Assembly (NCBI GenBank): GCA_947462335.1
Contig: OX381707.1
Span: 38,925,618-38,989,617, forward strand
Direction of reading: 5' to 3'
Length of the DNA stretch: 64,000 nucleotides
From: Harmothoe impar
Lineage: Eukaryota; Annelida; Polychaeta; Phyllodocida; Polynoidae
Shown: positions 1 through 9,718 of the stretch, piece by piece
Numbering within the stretch: position 1 is the first letter of the stretch
Layout of the letters: every line of letters begins with the position of its first letter
The notes under the pieces: generated by a model
What the model was told of the DNA's origin: nothing
Database searches by the model: none
Seen by the model: the letters and a program-made list of their open reading frames with translations, nothing else
Program-made: the position numbers and the translations under genes

Positions 1-1528
1 CTGCATTCGTAAATTATCCTCTCGAATCAAAACAAACCACAAAACAAAAACTTTTCGGACACATGTCAAGATGACGATCGACTTGGCAAAACGTACTGAT
101 GATTAACTTGGCGATCAGTAACTAGTTTATGTCATAAACTGGATGTGCCAATATATACTTTAGAAGTAAGAAGGTACGCTATGAATTAATTATACATCAT
201 GATTTAGGCCTATCCCTCAGCCTCAGTGCCTTGGCCTCAGTGGGTCAGTCGCCTAGTGAGTGACCACAGCAACTCGCCGCGGGAATTTTCATGACAGCAT
301 CTTTGAATACACCTTATTATCAGGAGACCGAATGGCGCATTAGACCAAACTAGCATAATAATTATTAATGCCAAGATATTACATCCGTTCTAAAGAAAAA
401 ATAACATGTGGTAATAGACACATGTCATAGTAGGCCTAGTAGGGTGTTTCATCGTCGCTACCCTTGGGTCAAAGTCACTGAAAGTTAACAGAATCTCGCA
501 ATTTTTTTTTTACAGGCAGTTCAAATTATATAAAATCGGAAAATGCAAAGAAAAATAGGGGGTCCCGAACTACTTTTTTAGATATCGAATTTTGAAAAAT
601 TAAAGTATTTTGATTTTTTTTCTGAAAATGAGAAAAAATGTGAAAACTTCCATGATTTTTTTTAATATCAACCATTATGCGCATAAATGTAAAATATCAC
701 ATGAGAAACGCCTATATGTTCTCCTTTACTGGAAAAATAATTTTACAATTTTGCGCCTTTCAGGGTAAAAATATGGGGTTTCGGGAAAGAATACAAAGAA
801 ATCATCATTATTTGTAGCCTTATTGGCTAAAAATAGTAGGCCTATTCAGTATTAACAGAATTTTTTTAAACTCTCTCAGAAAATAGTTCAGATCATTTGC
901 TAACATATAGAAGTAATTTTGATAGGGGGTCCCGAGCATATTTTTAGGGTTTTGGACCTTTGAAAATGAAAAATAATGCCAAAAAATGACTAAATTAATT
1001 ATATATGGCACTGCATGATGGGTAAAATGGTAAAAATATATATCTAAAATTGTCCTGATTTATACCCTTGGTTATTTCGAGCAATATCATAGCATCTATA
1101 GTGTTCTAAATATTGAATATCTGCAATTTACTAGCACTTTTTTAAAAATTAGAAATATTATCAGTTATCCTTTAAATCAAATATTCAAAGTGTAACAAAA
1201 TGCACAATTTTGCTTGAAATAAACTTAATTTTTAACACAGTTTAGGGAAGATATATATGTATCTGGCTATGAAATATTGGCCCATTCTGATAGATTTTAG
1301 AATTTGAAGAAATCAAAGGGTAGCGACCCACCTTAAAGGGACAGTGTATACGTGGCTTTGTCCGCCATTGCTGGCCGTTTTGGGTGACCTTTCACCCTGC
1401 TTTGCATAGTAGATCCCGCCCATAGCACAGTGGATCCCGCCCACAGATCACTACAGGTCATGGTGTGCAAAATACCCAAGAATCTGGGTCACCTGAACTG
1501 ACCTCTGTATATGCCAGTTTCAGTGCAT
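1..1528. other. AT-rich intergenic DNA, no gene seen
   Basis: No coding region is convincing here; the longest open stretch (63 codons near 820-1011) has no recognisable motif. Two loosely similar segments near 550 and 920 share the phrase GGGGTCCCGA followed by T-rich and A-rich sequence, which suggests an old repeat. Confidence 0.5.
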
Positions 1529-1756
1529 TACCGTAAAACCTCGCGTATAACTATAAGCCTAACTCGCGTATAAGCCGCATCCCGAGTTTGATGCAATCCT
1601 ACAAGCCGCAGAGGCCATCTGAGAATTGTTAATTTGCTACTGTAGTATACTCATAAAAACTCTCGTATAAGCCGCACCCTATATAGGCATGTTTGGTATC
1701 AAAAGAAAGCTGAGTCTGATTCGCGTATGATGGCTCATACTCGAGGTTTTACGGTA
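1529..1756. repeat. MITE with TACCGTAAAACCTCG terminal inverted repeats
   Basis: A 228-bp element starts TACCGTAAAACCTCG and ends with the reverse complement, CGAGGTTTTACGGTA. Inside, the phrase CGCGTATAAGCCGC or close variants recurs at least three times in both orientations. It has no coding capacity. Elements at 40749-40944 and 42869-43094 have the same plan and the same outer TACCGTA bases. Confidence 0.8.
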
Positions 1757-1974
1757 CACCTGCACCTGGGTTATTTGACATTTGTGGCACGGAGTGACCA
1801 TTATAGTAAACATTGTGGTGGGCGGGGGGGGGGGGGTCACAAGGTAATAAACTTAGTTACAAACGAAATTTGTAGTATCCAAATAGAGTATATTTATGCA
1901 TTTTAAATCTCGGTACAACCACAGCAGCAAAACGAATCTGTATCTGAGCAAATTTGTTATAACGGGGTTTTCTT

Positions 1975-2168
1975 ACTATAGACAGGGCCCCAGACAGGTC
2001 GACAAGTCGACATGAGCCTAGTGACAAGTGACTGGACGCATCTCTTAAAATTGACAAGTGACATGAGGGCTGGTGACGTTTTTTAAGTGTTAGTGACAAG
2101 GGACAAGACCCTTTTCTTAAAATCGACAAGTGATACACCAACCCCCCCGTCTAGGGCCCTATAGACCA
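1975..2168. repeat. Short inverted-end repeat built of TCGACAAGTGACATG words
   Basis: The ends are approximately inverted copies (CTATAGACAGGGCCC on the left, GGGCCCTATAGACC on the right). The interior repeats variants of TCGACAAGTGACATG and CTTAAAATCGACA. The same vocabulary occurs at 21640-22045. The 94-codon open frame crossing it is a by-product of the repeat. Confidence 0.6.
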
Positions 2169-2269
2169 GTAGTTTGTTGTTGAAGTGATCCTGATTCTAG
2201 ACATCACTCTGTAAGTTTACTCCCCCACCCCTATTTGTATAGATGACCAGTCCCTTATAGAGAAGGCTA

Positions 2270-2580
2270 CATAATTATAGAGTTCTGCTACTTCACAGTG
2301 AGGGCAAACAATGCCTATACACGTGGTCAGGTAGCCTCACCATGATATCCACACACCAGGGACATTACTGTTATCATAGTTCTCTGTGTATAACCTGCAT
2401 CTCACGTATAACCCGCAGCCCAACTTGAGGAGAACCCTATTACCCTCACCAAAGGTCTAAAAATTACGAATTTAGTACTGTATTATAGTATCAAAAACCC
2501 TCGTATTACCCACACCTAGACTTTGAACAATTTGTAGAACCCACATTGAGAGTTTGGTTCGCGTATAACCCGTGGGTTAC
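2270..2580. repeat. Repeat copies incl. CGTATAACCCGC-type element
   Basis: Bases about 2270-2390 are a copy of a repeat seen again near 3050-3130 and inverted near 4270-4385 (shared phrases GGGCAAACAA and CACACACCAGGG). Bases about 2395-2575 carry CACGTATAACCCGC and inverted relatives, the same word family as the MITEs at 1529 and 42869. Confidence 0.55.
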
Positions 2581-2639
2581 TTTCTTCTCAATTGTACTCG
2601 GTTGTAATATATCCCCAGCTTACACCATACAATATTGTG

Positions 2640-2845
2640 ACTATACATGGGGGCTAGATTCTTGACCGTGTCGCCGTGTCGATTTTTAGCAAAGGTGCCA
2701 TGTCGCCGTGTCGATTTTTATCTAGTACTAATTGCTCTAAATGTGTGTGTCCGTAGATTTTTAAAGGGGCCGTGTCGCCCGTGTCGATTTTTAAAAGGGC
2801 CGTGTCGCCGTGTCGATCGTGTCGGATTTTAACCCATGTATAGTC
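2640..2845. repeat. GTGTCGCCGTGTCGATTTTTA word-repeat element
   Basis: The sequence is made of five or so diverged copies of CCGTGTCGCCGTGTCGATTT. It is bordered by inverted phrases (GACTATACATGGG on the left, CCCATGTATAGTC on the right). The 61-codon frame through it is a shadow of the repeat. Confidence 0.7.
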
Positions 2846-4390
2846 ACAATATTATATTACATAATTATAAAAAACCGTGTTTATCCCATATAAAACATAT
2901 ATGGGTATTAGTATAAGGTATAACTGGCTGATTCATAGTGCATATACCATGGGTTCACAGTCCAGTCGTTTGCTTGCCCACCGCACCTCCCATACAAATA
3001 GAAACAATCAACTATATGTAAACTTCCCTATAGGTTGTGTTACATATACAGGTCTGCTACGTCACAGTGTGGGCAAACAAAGGCAACACGTGCTAAGGTA
3101 ACCTCACAATGATAGCCACACACCAGGGTTATTGCACTATAATATGTTTTTGATTATCCCTTGGTTATATTGGTACATAGCATTCACTATACAATTATAA
3201 TAAAATAAATGTATATATATAGTCATGTGTATCTAATGATACATGTATGGCTGGTTATAGTTATACATAACTGGTTGATTCAGAGTCACCCTACCCAGTG
3301 GTCACAGTCCAGTGGTCTGTTTGCCCACCGCACCTCACATATAAATAGAATAATCAAGCATATGTAACTCGACCTACACTACACCAAAGGTCGGACAGCT
3401 GAGCGGTGCTGCTGCCTGCAGAGTTCAGTGCAGTGCCACTTGATCCCCACCACCTCATTACCAGTCTCGGGCCCTGACTGTACGTTTACAGTCTGGGAGA
3501 TTACTTAGATCTATGTACATACACTGGCCTCATACCCTGCTATACTGTATAGGTCTACTTGTATCAGCAACCATGGGGGTGTGGGTTCGAACCCCACTCT
3601 GGCTTAATTTTTAATAGTTTTGATATATGCATATTGCACCTAAATTGAAATTATGTACCTAGTCACATATGTAATAGCTAATTTAACTATGTCAATTAAG
3701 GTGGATTTATGCTTTAAATGGGCTAAATAAATAATGTAAAAAAACGAACCTACATTTTGCCTAGGGTGGGATTCGAACCCATGAGGCCATACACAACTCC
3801 TACATGATCATGTGATCATAGCTGACCAATCAGTGAGCTACCTATCTCATTAAGAAATGATCCAGGATCCTGGATCATTTTTGTAAGTAGGTTACAGCTA
3901 TTAGATACAAAATTGTCCAGGCCCATTACAGCCTGATGGCTGCAATGGGCCTGGAGTACTCGAGGCTGCCTCATTACAGGTAGACTTCACTACAGCCCTT
4001 GTGTTAGCACCATGTCAAGGAGTTGGTTTGATATAGAGGAGGAACGTAAAGGGAAGGTTGCATATACTTGATTGTTTCTATTTATATGGTAGGTGCGGTG
4101 GCAAACAGACCACTGGACTGTGACCTGCAGGTTTATGCACCATGAATCAGTCAGTTATCTCATATATAGTTAGTCAGATAAGATGAGGCAAATAGTAGGA
4201 CATACATGTCATATATGTTGTATAGTGAAATATGCATATTAAAACAAGACAAAATAAAAATAAATTAATAACCCAGGTGTGTGGGTATATCATGATGAGG
4301 TTACCTGACCAAGTGTAGCCTGTGTTTGCCCACAGCGTGACGTAGCAGATAGTCTATATGTAACCTTCCCTATAGAGGCAGTGAAAATAA
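2846..4390. repeat. Cluster of direct and inverted dispersed repeats
   Basis: The block TCACAGTCCAGTGGTCTG, then GCCCACCGCACCTC and ATAGAA, occurs near 2955-3010 and 3300-3350, and inverted near 4075-4130. A second block (GTCTGCTACGTCACAG with GGGCAAACAAAGG) occurs near 3055-3130 and inverted near 4270-4350. The arrangement looks like decayed large inverted-repeat elements. No protein gene is supported. Confidence 0.55.
3757..3845 (-). tRNA. tRNA-like sequence or tRNA-derived SINE remnant
   Basis: On the minus strand there is an A-box-like GTAGCTCACTGATTGG and, about 45 bases on, a B-box-like GGGTTCGAATCC. I could not fold a regular cloverleaf with an identifiable anticodon, so this is probably a pseudogene or SINE head. 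An isolated plus-strand B-box-like GGGTTCGAACCCC lies at about 3583-3597. Confidence 0.35.
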
Positions 4391-4523
4391 CTAGAAAGAG
4401 ATATCAAAAGCATAGGAATAACCTGTGCACTCTAAGAAATATGTTTTTGCGGGAACATGCAAAAGGAGTAAAGATTTTAAATAACAGAGTTTGGGGAGGG
4501 GGGTTTAGTAGCAGCATGGTATG

Positions 4524-5036
4524 TTACCCTAGGTGAGTTCGGTACCAGGTTTTTATTGACCGGATCTACCAGCCTGCCTACTACCTGAGCCCACCCCTCA
4601 CAAAGACCCAGCTAAGTTTTACTGAAGCCTGTTCTAGTCCAGGCAAACTAGCTGATTTTAGGGCCAAACCTCAAACAAATTGCAACAAAAGGTTTTTCAC
4701 CACAATGCATTTCTATGAAGTCCCTAGAATGACATACTAAAAGTCCTAAGAGTTCCGGGTTGGGGAACACCGCTAAATCCAAGATGGCTGCCAAAAAGGG
4801 TATCGATTTTAGACTTCTTGCTCTAGATTCTTTATTTATCAAAGGAAGTGGTTGTGTAATAGCTCAAAATGATGGTATTGATGAGAACAATCCATCTAGA
4901 AAGGGAGAGCCACTGCAGATTGTCATTGGTTACTCTTTAAATCCAATATGGCTGCCAAAAAGGGCATCGATTTTATACTTTTCAATAAAATCATTATTTA
5001 TCAAAGAAATTGGTTGTACAATAGCTCAAAATAATT
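4524..5036. repeat. Dispersed repeat, copy 1
   Basis: About 500 bp that recur in inverted orientation at 20992-21460. The copy contains an internal duplication of about 200 bp (AATCCAAGATGGCTGCC near 4776 and AATCCAATATGGCTGCC near 4942). The 92-codon frame simply reads through the two internal units and resembles no protein I know. Confidence 0.75.
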
Positions 5037-5302
5037 AAGTTGTGTGTTGAGCAATATGGTATCAATTAGAAACAAATGTTTATGATTATTTGCATGTTTC
5101 ATCATGAATCAAATTACTAGCTATTGTTACAGAACTAATTACTTATAGGGAATATATGTCTATTTTTTTTTCATCTGTTAATGGCAAAATGAACGGTACC
5201 AGGTTAAATATCCTGATTCCTACAATTATTTCATTTTCTCTTATTATTGGTTGTTATTGGCGGAGATTGTATTAACTCTTTCCAGCCACATCTATAATAG
5301 TG

Positions 5303-5531
5303 TAGGGGCTTAATAGTACCCGCACCTGAGTGGTAGGCCCGCAGGGGTGGCCCGCTCAGGTAGTCACTGCGCCCCTCCCATACCGATCCAGTAACGTGAG
5401 ACACGGTCTATCTGATAGGACATGGGGATGTAGCTCAGTGGTAGAGCAGTTGCTTGGCAAGCGGAAGGCCCTGGGTTCGAGTCCCGGTGTCTCCGAAAAC
5501 GTCATTTTCAGAGAAACAATGTCCCTCACAC
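5303..5531 (+). repeat. tRNA-bearing tandem unit, copy 1
   Basis: This 229-bp unit is repeated 456 bp further on. Similarity covers about 120 bp upstream of the tRNA, the tRNA itself and about 36 bp downstream, so a tRNA locus was duplicated together with its flanks. Confidence 0.85.
5424..5495 (+). tRNA. tRNA-Ala(GGC)-like gene, copy 1
   Basis: A 72-base cloverleaf can be drawn. The acceptor GGGGATG pairs with TGTCTCC, the D arm is GCTC/GAGC, the anticodon loop is TTGGCAA (anticodon GGC), and the T arm is CTGGG/CCCGG with loop TTCGAGT. The A box (TAGCTCAGTGG) and B box (GGTTCGAGTCC) fit Pol III promoters. A TTTT run at 5505-5508 could terminate transcription. The top base pair of the anticodon stem is G-A. 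Animals normally read Ala GCY codons with an AGC (inosine) tRNA, so GGC is unusual and the gene may be a variant or tRNA-derived repeat. Confidence 0.7.
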
Positions 5532-5758
5532 TGGCGGAGAAACCAAGCGCACTCAGTGAAAATGTTGAGAAGTCGACAGGAAGCGTTCTAACTTGCTGGG
5601 GATTGGCCACCTGCTGGCGGTTGGTAGTTGGAGGAGCAGGTAGTGAAGAGTTGGTCTCCAGTATGGGTAGTTGGTTACGCAGTTAGAGACTTGGTTCCAA
5701 CAATGATTGGCTGAATCGGTATGGTGAAGGATTACGCTGAAGCTGAGAGGGTGTGGTA

Positions 5759-5986
5759 TAGGGGCTTAGTAGTCCCCGTACCTGAGTGGTAGGCCCCCAG
5801 GGGTGGCCCGCTCAGGTAGTCACTGCGCCCTTCCCATACCGATCCAGTAACATGAGACACGGTCTATCTGATAGGACATGGGGATGTAGCTCAGTGGTAG
5901 AGCAGTCGCTTGGCAAGCGGAAGGCCCGGGTTCGAGTCCCGGTGTCTCCGAAAACGTCATTTTCGGAGAAACCGTGTCCCTCACAA
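5759..5986 (+). repeat. tRNA-bearing tandem unit, copy 2
   Basis: Second copy of the unit at 5303-5531. It differs by scattered substitutions and a one-base deletion in the tRNA variable loop. The 227 bases between the copies are not duplicated. Confidence 0.85.
5880..5950 (+). tRNA. tRNA-Ala(GGC)-like gene, copy 2
   Basis: A 71-base copy with the same GGC anticodon in loop TTGGCAA. Its pairing is better than in copy 1: anticodon stem GTCGC/GCGGA and a fully paired T stem CCGGG/CCCGG with loop TTCGAGT. A TTTT terminator candidate is at 5960-5963. The last tRNA bases can also pair with the downstream trailer (CTCCGAAAA with TTTTCGGAG), giving a competing hairpin over the 3' end. Confidence 0.72.
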
Positions 5987-5989
5987 TAG

Positions 5990-7177
5990 TTTAAACTCCC
6001 TTGAATATGACAGATTGAGGCCCAAAAAACTGCAGTATTGATATTTGGGTTTATATTGGGGTCAAAATTAGAATCAGCATTTGTGATACATGTTTACAAC
6101 TGACTGATTTGCAATCAGTATGTAATTTCCTATCATATGGTACCATAATAACAGGTTGTATCTGTTCAAAACATTTGTTTGTGCTCAGGATGATATTATT
6201 TGATACCAAAAATGCCCTCCTCAATACCTCTTAATAGCTAGTTTATGTTTAGGTATCAATATAGGCAGAGCCCTTAGGTTCCAGGTATTCTTCCCTTAGC
6301 AGGGACTTCAGAAAAGTTCAAGAACATTTACATGATCAATTCTTTTTCTTCTATGACGTAGAAGGTGACAAATGTAATCCAAATCTTATGGGATTTTCCT
6401 TCTATCTATCATAGAACCCAGGCAATCATCAAATATGTGCCAATAAAATCCACCAAGTTCCCCTAGTACATTCTCTATATAATTGTTGTCAACTATTGGA
6501 GTTATTAGTGGTAGGGGAGGGTGTTTGGGTCATGGTTGAGCAGAGCTGGTATTTGGGAGGTAGTTATGTAAGGGGTTTGAAGGGCATTTGGAGTACTGGG
6601 CAGGCTAGGCTGTGATTGACAGACTCTGTTAACATGATTACCCAATCACCTCAGTGGGTGTGAGTAGAGAGTACACCACTTGCCTTAATGACCCAATCAT
6701 AATTATTATGATGTTATGGTATGGGAACAGGTGAGAGCATCCTCTGATTGCTTCCATTTTTTAACATCATACAGCAACATATTAGATCATATTACAATCC
6801 CAAAAGGAGCAACCAGGATTCATAACTTCAACTTCTGTTTTTGATAAAATCTATTATATCACCAATAAAATTGGTAACTTCTCTTAGATGCAGTCACTCA
6901 TCATAGGTATGGCTAGATATGCCTTTCTCTTGACTGCATTTCTGATAGCCTAACAGTAATTATTAAAAGTTCACCCTCTAAGAGGGCAGTCTCATAACAG
7001 TGTCTGCCATCACAATGCTGACCTGCAGTGTGCACTCTGCACAGGGGCTCACCTAGGTCTCTGGAGTCCCTACCCATAGTAAATGATAAATCACATACAT
7101 TATAGACTGTTGGCATAGTGAATATGTGTAGAGGCAAGGGAAAAGGATACTCCAAGGAAAAAGTCAACTTTAAAATT
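5990..7177. other. Intergenic DNA, no gene seen
   Basis: No ORF with recognisable features, no clear tandem repeat and no RNA gene was found in this stretch. Confidence 0.5.
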
Positions 7178-7884
7178 GATGTCATAAGCTTTCCAGTGAT
7201 ATACTTGAAGATATCAATTCTAGTTCTTGAGGAATGGCTTCATGAATATGTGAGGGCATTGCCCTATCAAAAAGCCCAATAAGCTCTAAGTCTCATATTT
7301 TCCCAGATATCCCTATATAATTAGCATAATGATGATAATGAGAAATATATCATACATTTTCATTCTTTTCATCATAAAATTTGACCTAGGAATGATAATT
7401 TCATTCTGTTTTGACCATAGTAACCCCCATGAATCATTCTGTCAAGGGGTATCAGTAGTATATAATGTATCGGAACGGGACTATGCTTACCGTATCGTCG
7501 CATATAGGTGCCCGGGCAGCTATTTATTTGGATACCCTTGTACCCCCGGCTCCTATTCAAAACAGGCTGCTATTCAAGGCCTGGCAGCTATTGTATTAGA
7601 GGCAAGAACCCCCCCCCCCCCCCCACAAAGAAAATATCATTTAACTGACTGCTGTTTAGGCAATCAATAGCAAAATCAACTTGCATTGTAGTCATTGTCA
7701 TAGACACAGGCTTACGTCTGATGCATAGGGAGCACACAAATTGATCAAAAGATGGTTAATTCTAAAGCAAACACCCCCCCCCCCCTCCCCTCCTTCCCAT
7801 CCCCAGGGTATACAATGAAATGAGCCTTGAAAAGCTGCATGCAATATGAAGACAATGTAGGCCCCCGGCACCTATTCAAGGCCC
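7178..7884 (+). repeat. 707-bp tandem duplication, unit 1
   Basis: Unit 1 starts GATGTCATAAGCTTTCC and is followed directly by a nearly identical unit at 7885. Differences are a few substitutions and the lengths of the C homopolymers. The unit includes half of a TIR element (ending ACTATGCTTACCGTAT) and the phrase CGGCTCCTATTCAAAACAGG. Open frames of 105-113 codons here are repeated identically in unit 2 and have no recognised homology. Confidence 0.9.
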
Positions 7885-8589
7885 GATGTCATAAGCTTTC
7901 CAGTGATATACTTGAAGATATCAATTCTAGTTCTTGAGGAATGGCTTCATGAATATGTGAGGGCATTGCCCTATCAAAAAGCCCAATAAGCTCTAAGTCT
8001 CATATTTTCCCAGATATCCCTATATAATTAGCATAATGATGATAATGAGAAATATATCATACATTTTCATTCTTTTCATCATAAAATTTGACCTAGGAAT
8101 GATAATTTCATTCTGTTTTGACCATAGTAACCCCCATGAATCATTCTGTCAAGGGGTATCAGTAGTATATAATGTATCGGAACGGGACTATGCTTACCGT
8201 ATCGTCGCATATAGGTGCCCGGGCAGCTATTTATTTGGATACCCTTGTACCCCTGGCTCCTATTCAAAACAGGCTGCTATTCAAGGCCTGGCAGCTATTG
8301 TATTAGAGGCAAGAACCCCCCCCCCCCCCACAAAGAAAATATCATTTAACTGACTGCTGTTTAGGCAATCAATAGCAAAATCAACTTGCATTGTAGTCAT
8401 TGTCATAGACACAGGCTTACGTCTGATGCATAGGGAGCACACAAATTGATCAAAAGATGGTTAATTCTAAAGCAAACACCCCCCCCCCCCTCCCCTCCTT
8501 CCCATCCCCAGGGTATACAATGAAATGAGCCTTGAAAAGCTGCATGCAATATGAAGACAATGTAGGCCCCCGGCACCTAGTCAAGGCCC
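7885..8589 (+). repeat. 707-bp tandem duplication, unit 2
   Basis: Second unit, co-linear with 7178-7884. After about 8580 it continues into the distal half of the host MITE (CCGGCAGCTATTTATTTGG and on), which the 10.6-kb element interrupts at 8682. Confidence 0.9.
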
Positions 8590-8682
8590 GGCAGCTATTT
8601 ATTTGGATACCCTAGTACCCCCGGCTCCTATTCAAAACAGGCACCTATTCAAAACCCGGTACCTATATGCGACAATACGGTA
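8590..8682. repeat. Distal end of host MITE, left of the large element's insertion
   Basis: This stretch ends GCGACAATACGGTA. Its continuation, TAAGCATAGTCCCGTTCC, lies on the far side of the large element at 19310. Together they form the reverse complement of the phrase at about 7468-7510 and its tandem copy. The host repeat therefore gives the empty target sequence. Confidence 0.8.
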
Positions 8683-8739
8683 AGTACTGTTTATTACTCA
8701 ATCGAGATGCAGCCAATCAGAGGCCTCCATTTGGTCACG

Positions 8740-9075
8740 TGACCGGAAGTGACCTACTTAGGGGATTAGTGGTGACGTCACGTGACCTAGTTAGCCAATC
8801 AGAGGCCGCCATTTGGTCACGTGACCGGAAGTGACGTCATATGACCTACTTATGGACCGGAAGTGACGTCATATGACCTACTTAGGGGACCGGAAGTGAC
8901 GTCATATGACCTAATTTAGGATCACGTGACCGGAAGTGACCTGATGAGTCACGTGACCGGAAGTGACGTCACATGACCTAATGGACAACCGGAAGTGACG
9001 TCATGTGACCTCATTGAGGATCACGTGACCGGAAGTGACCTGATTGATCACGTGACCGGAAGTGACGTCACGCGA
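8740..9075. promoter_or_regulatory. Array of ETS / CRE / E-box motifs in left TIR
   Basis: CCGGAAGTGAC recurs about nine times between 8741 and 9065, usually preceded by CACGTGA and followed by GTCA. Each unit thus offers CACGTG (bHLH-ZIP), CCGGAAGT (ETS) and TGACGTCA (ATF/CREB). The mirror array is at about 18905-19255. An enhancer or promoter role is inferred from motif density. Confidence 0.6.
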
Positions 9076-9487
9076 CTTAATGAAGAGATTAGCGTCTTTA
9101 AGGGGTCACGCGCTTTAAAATGTGATATATATTTTTTTTGGAGGAGGCGAGTCTCTTATTTTTTTTGTAAACCAATAAAAAACACAACAATATAAGTTTG
9201 TTTTTTCATTTTATTTTTTATTAGCGACTGGAAGTGATTTATTGAACTAGGTAGAAGTGTTCTTTAGAGTGTATAAGGGGGGGGGGGGGGAGGGGAGGGG
9301 AGGGGAGGGGGGGAGGGGGGCCCTTTAAGATGCATGGGGAGGGGGGCACTTTTAGGATGCATGGGGTGGGTGGGGGGGAGGGGAGGGGGAGGGGAGGGGG
9401 AGGGGGGCACTCTAGGGGGTGTGGGGGGGGGGCACTCTAAGGGGAGTTTGTCTCTTTTAAGAAAAAAAGAAAGAAAAGAATTTAATC

Positions 9488-9531
9488 AAGAGACACACTT
9501 CTTCCTCTTGAGAGGAAGAAGTGTGTCTCTT
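9488..9531. repeat. 44-bp near-perfect palindrome in left TIR
   Basis: Arms of 21 bp (AAGAGACACACTTCTTCCTC plus one T, and its reverse complement) are separated by only two bases. The same palindrome is conserved in the right TIR at 18466-18509. It could extrude as a cruciform or be transcribed as a hairpin. Confidence 0.9.
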
Positions 9532-9718
9532 AATTTTTTTGTTTAGGAAGTGATGGTCTTTAGGATCACGTGACCGGAAGTGACCTGATGAGTCACGTGA
9601 CTAGAAGTGACGACGTCACATGCCCTAATGAGGAGATCAGCAGCGACCGGAGGAAGTGACACTTTAAGAGATTTTACTTACTAATAAAAGAAGACGTATG
9701 AAAATAAAACACAACAAT

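Noticed and set aside
5330..5989. ORFs of 67-118 codons over the tRNA units
   Set aside because: They cross the tRNA-like genes, whose structure explains the conservation between the two copies.
8995..9195. 66-codon ORF repeated in both TIRs (also 18787-18987)
   Set aside because: It is duplicated only because the TIRs are; its first half is the motif array translated.
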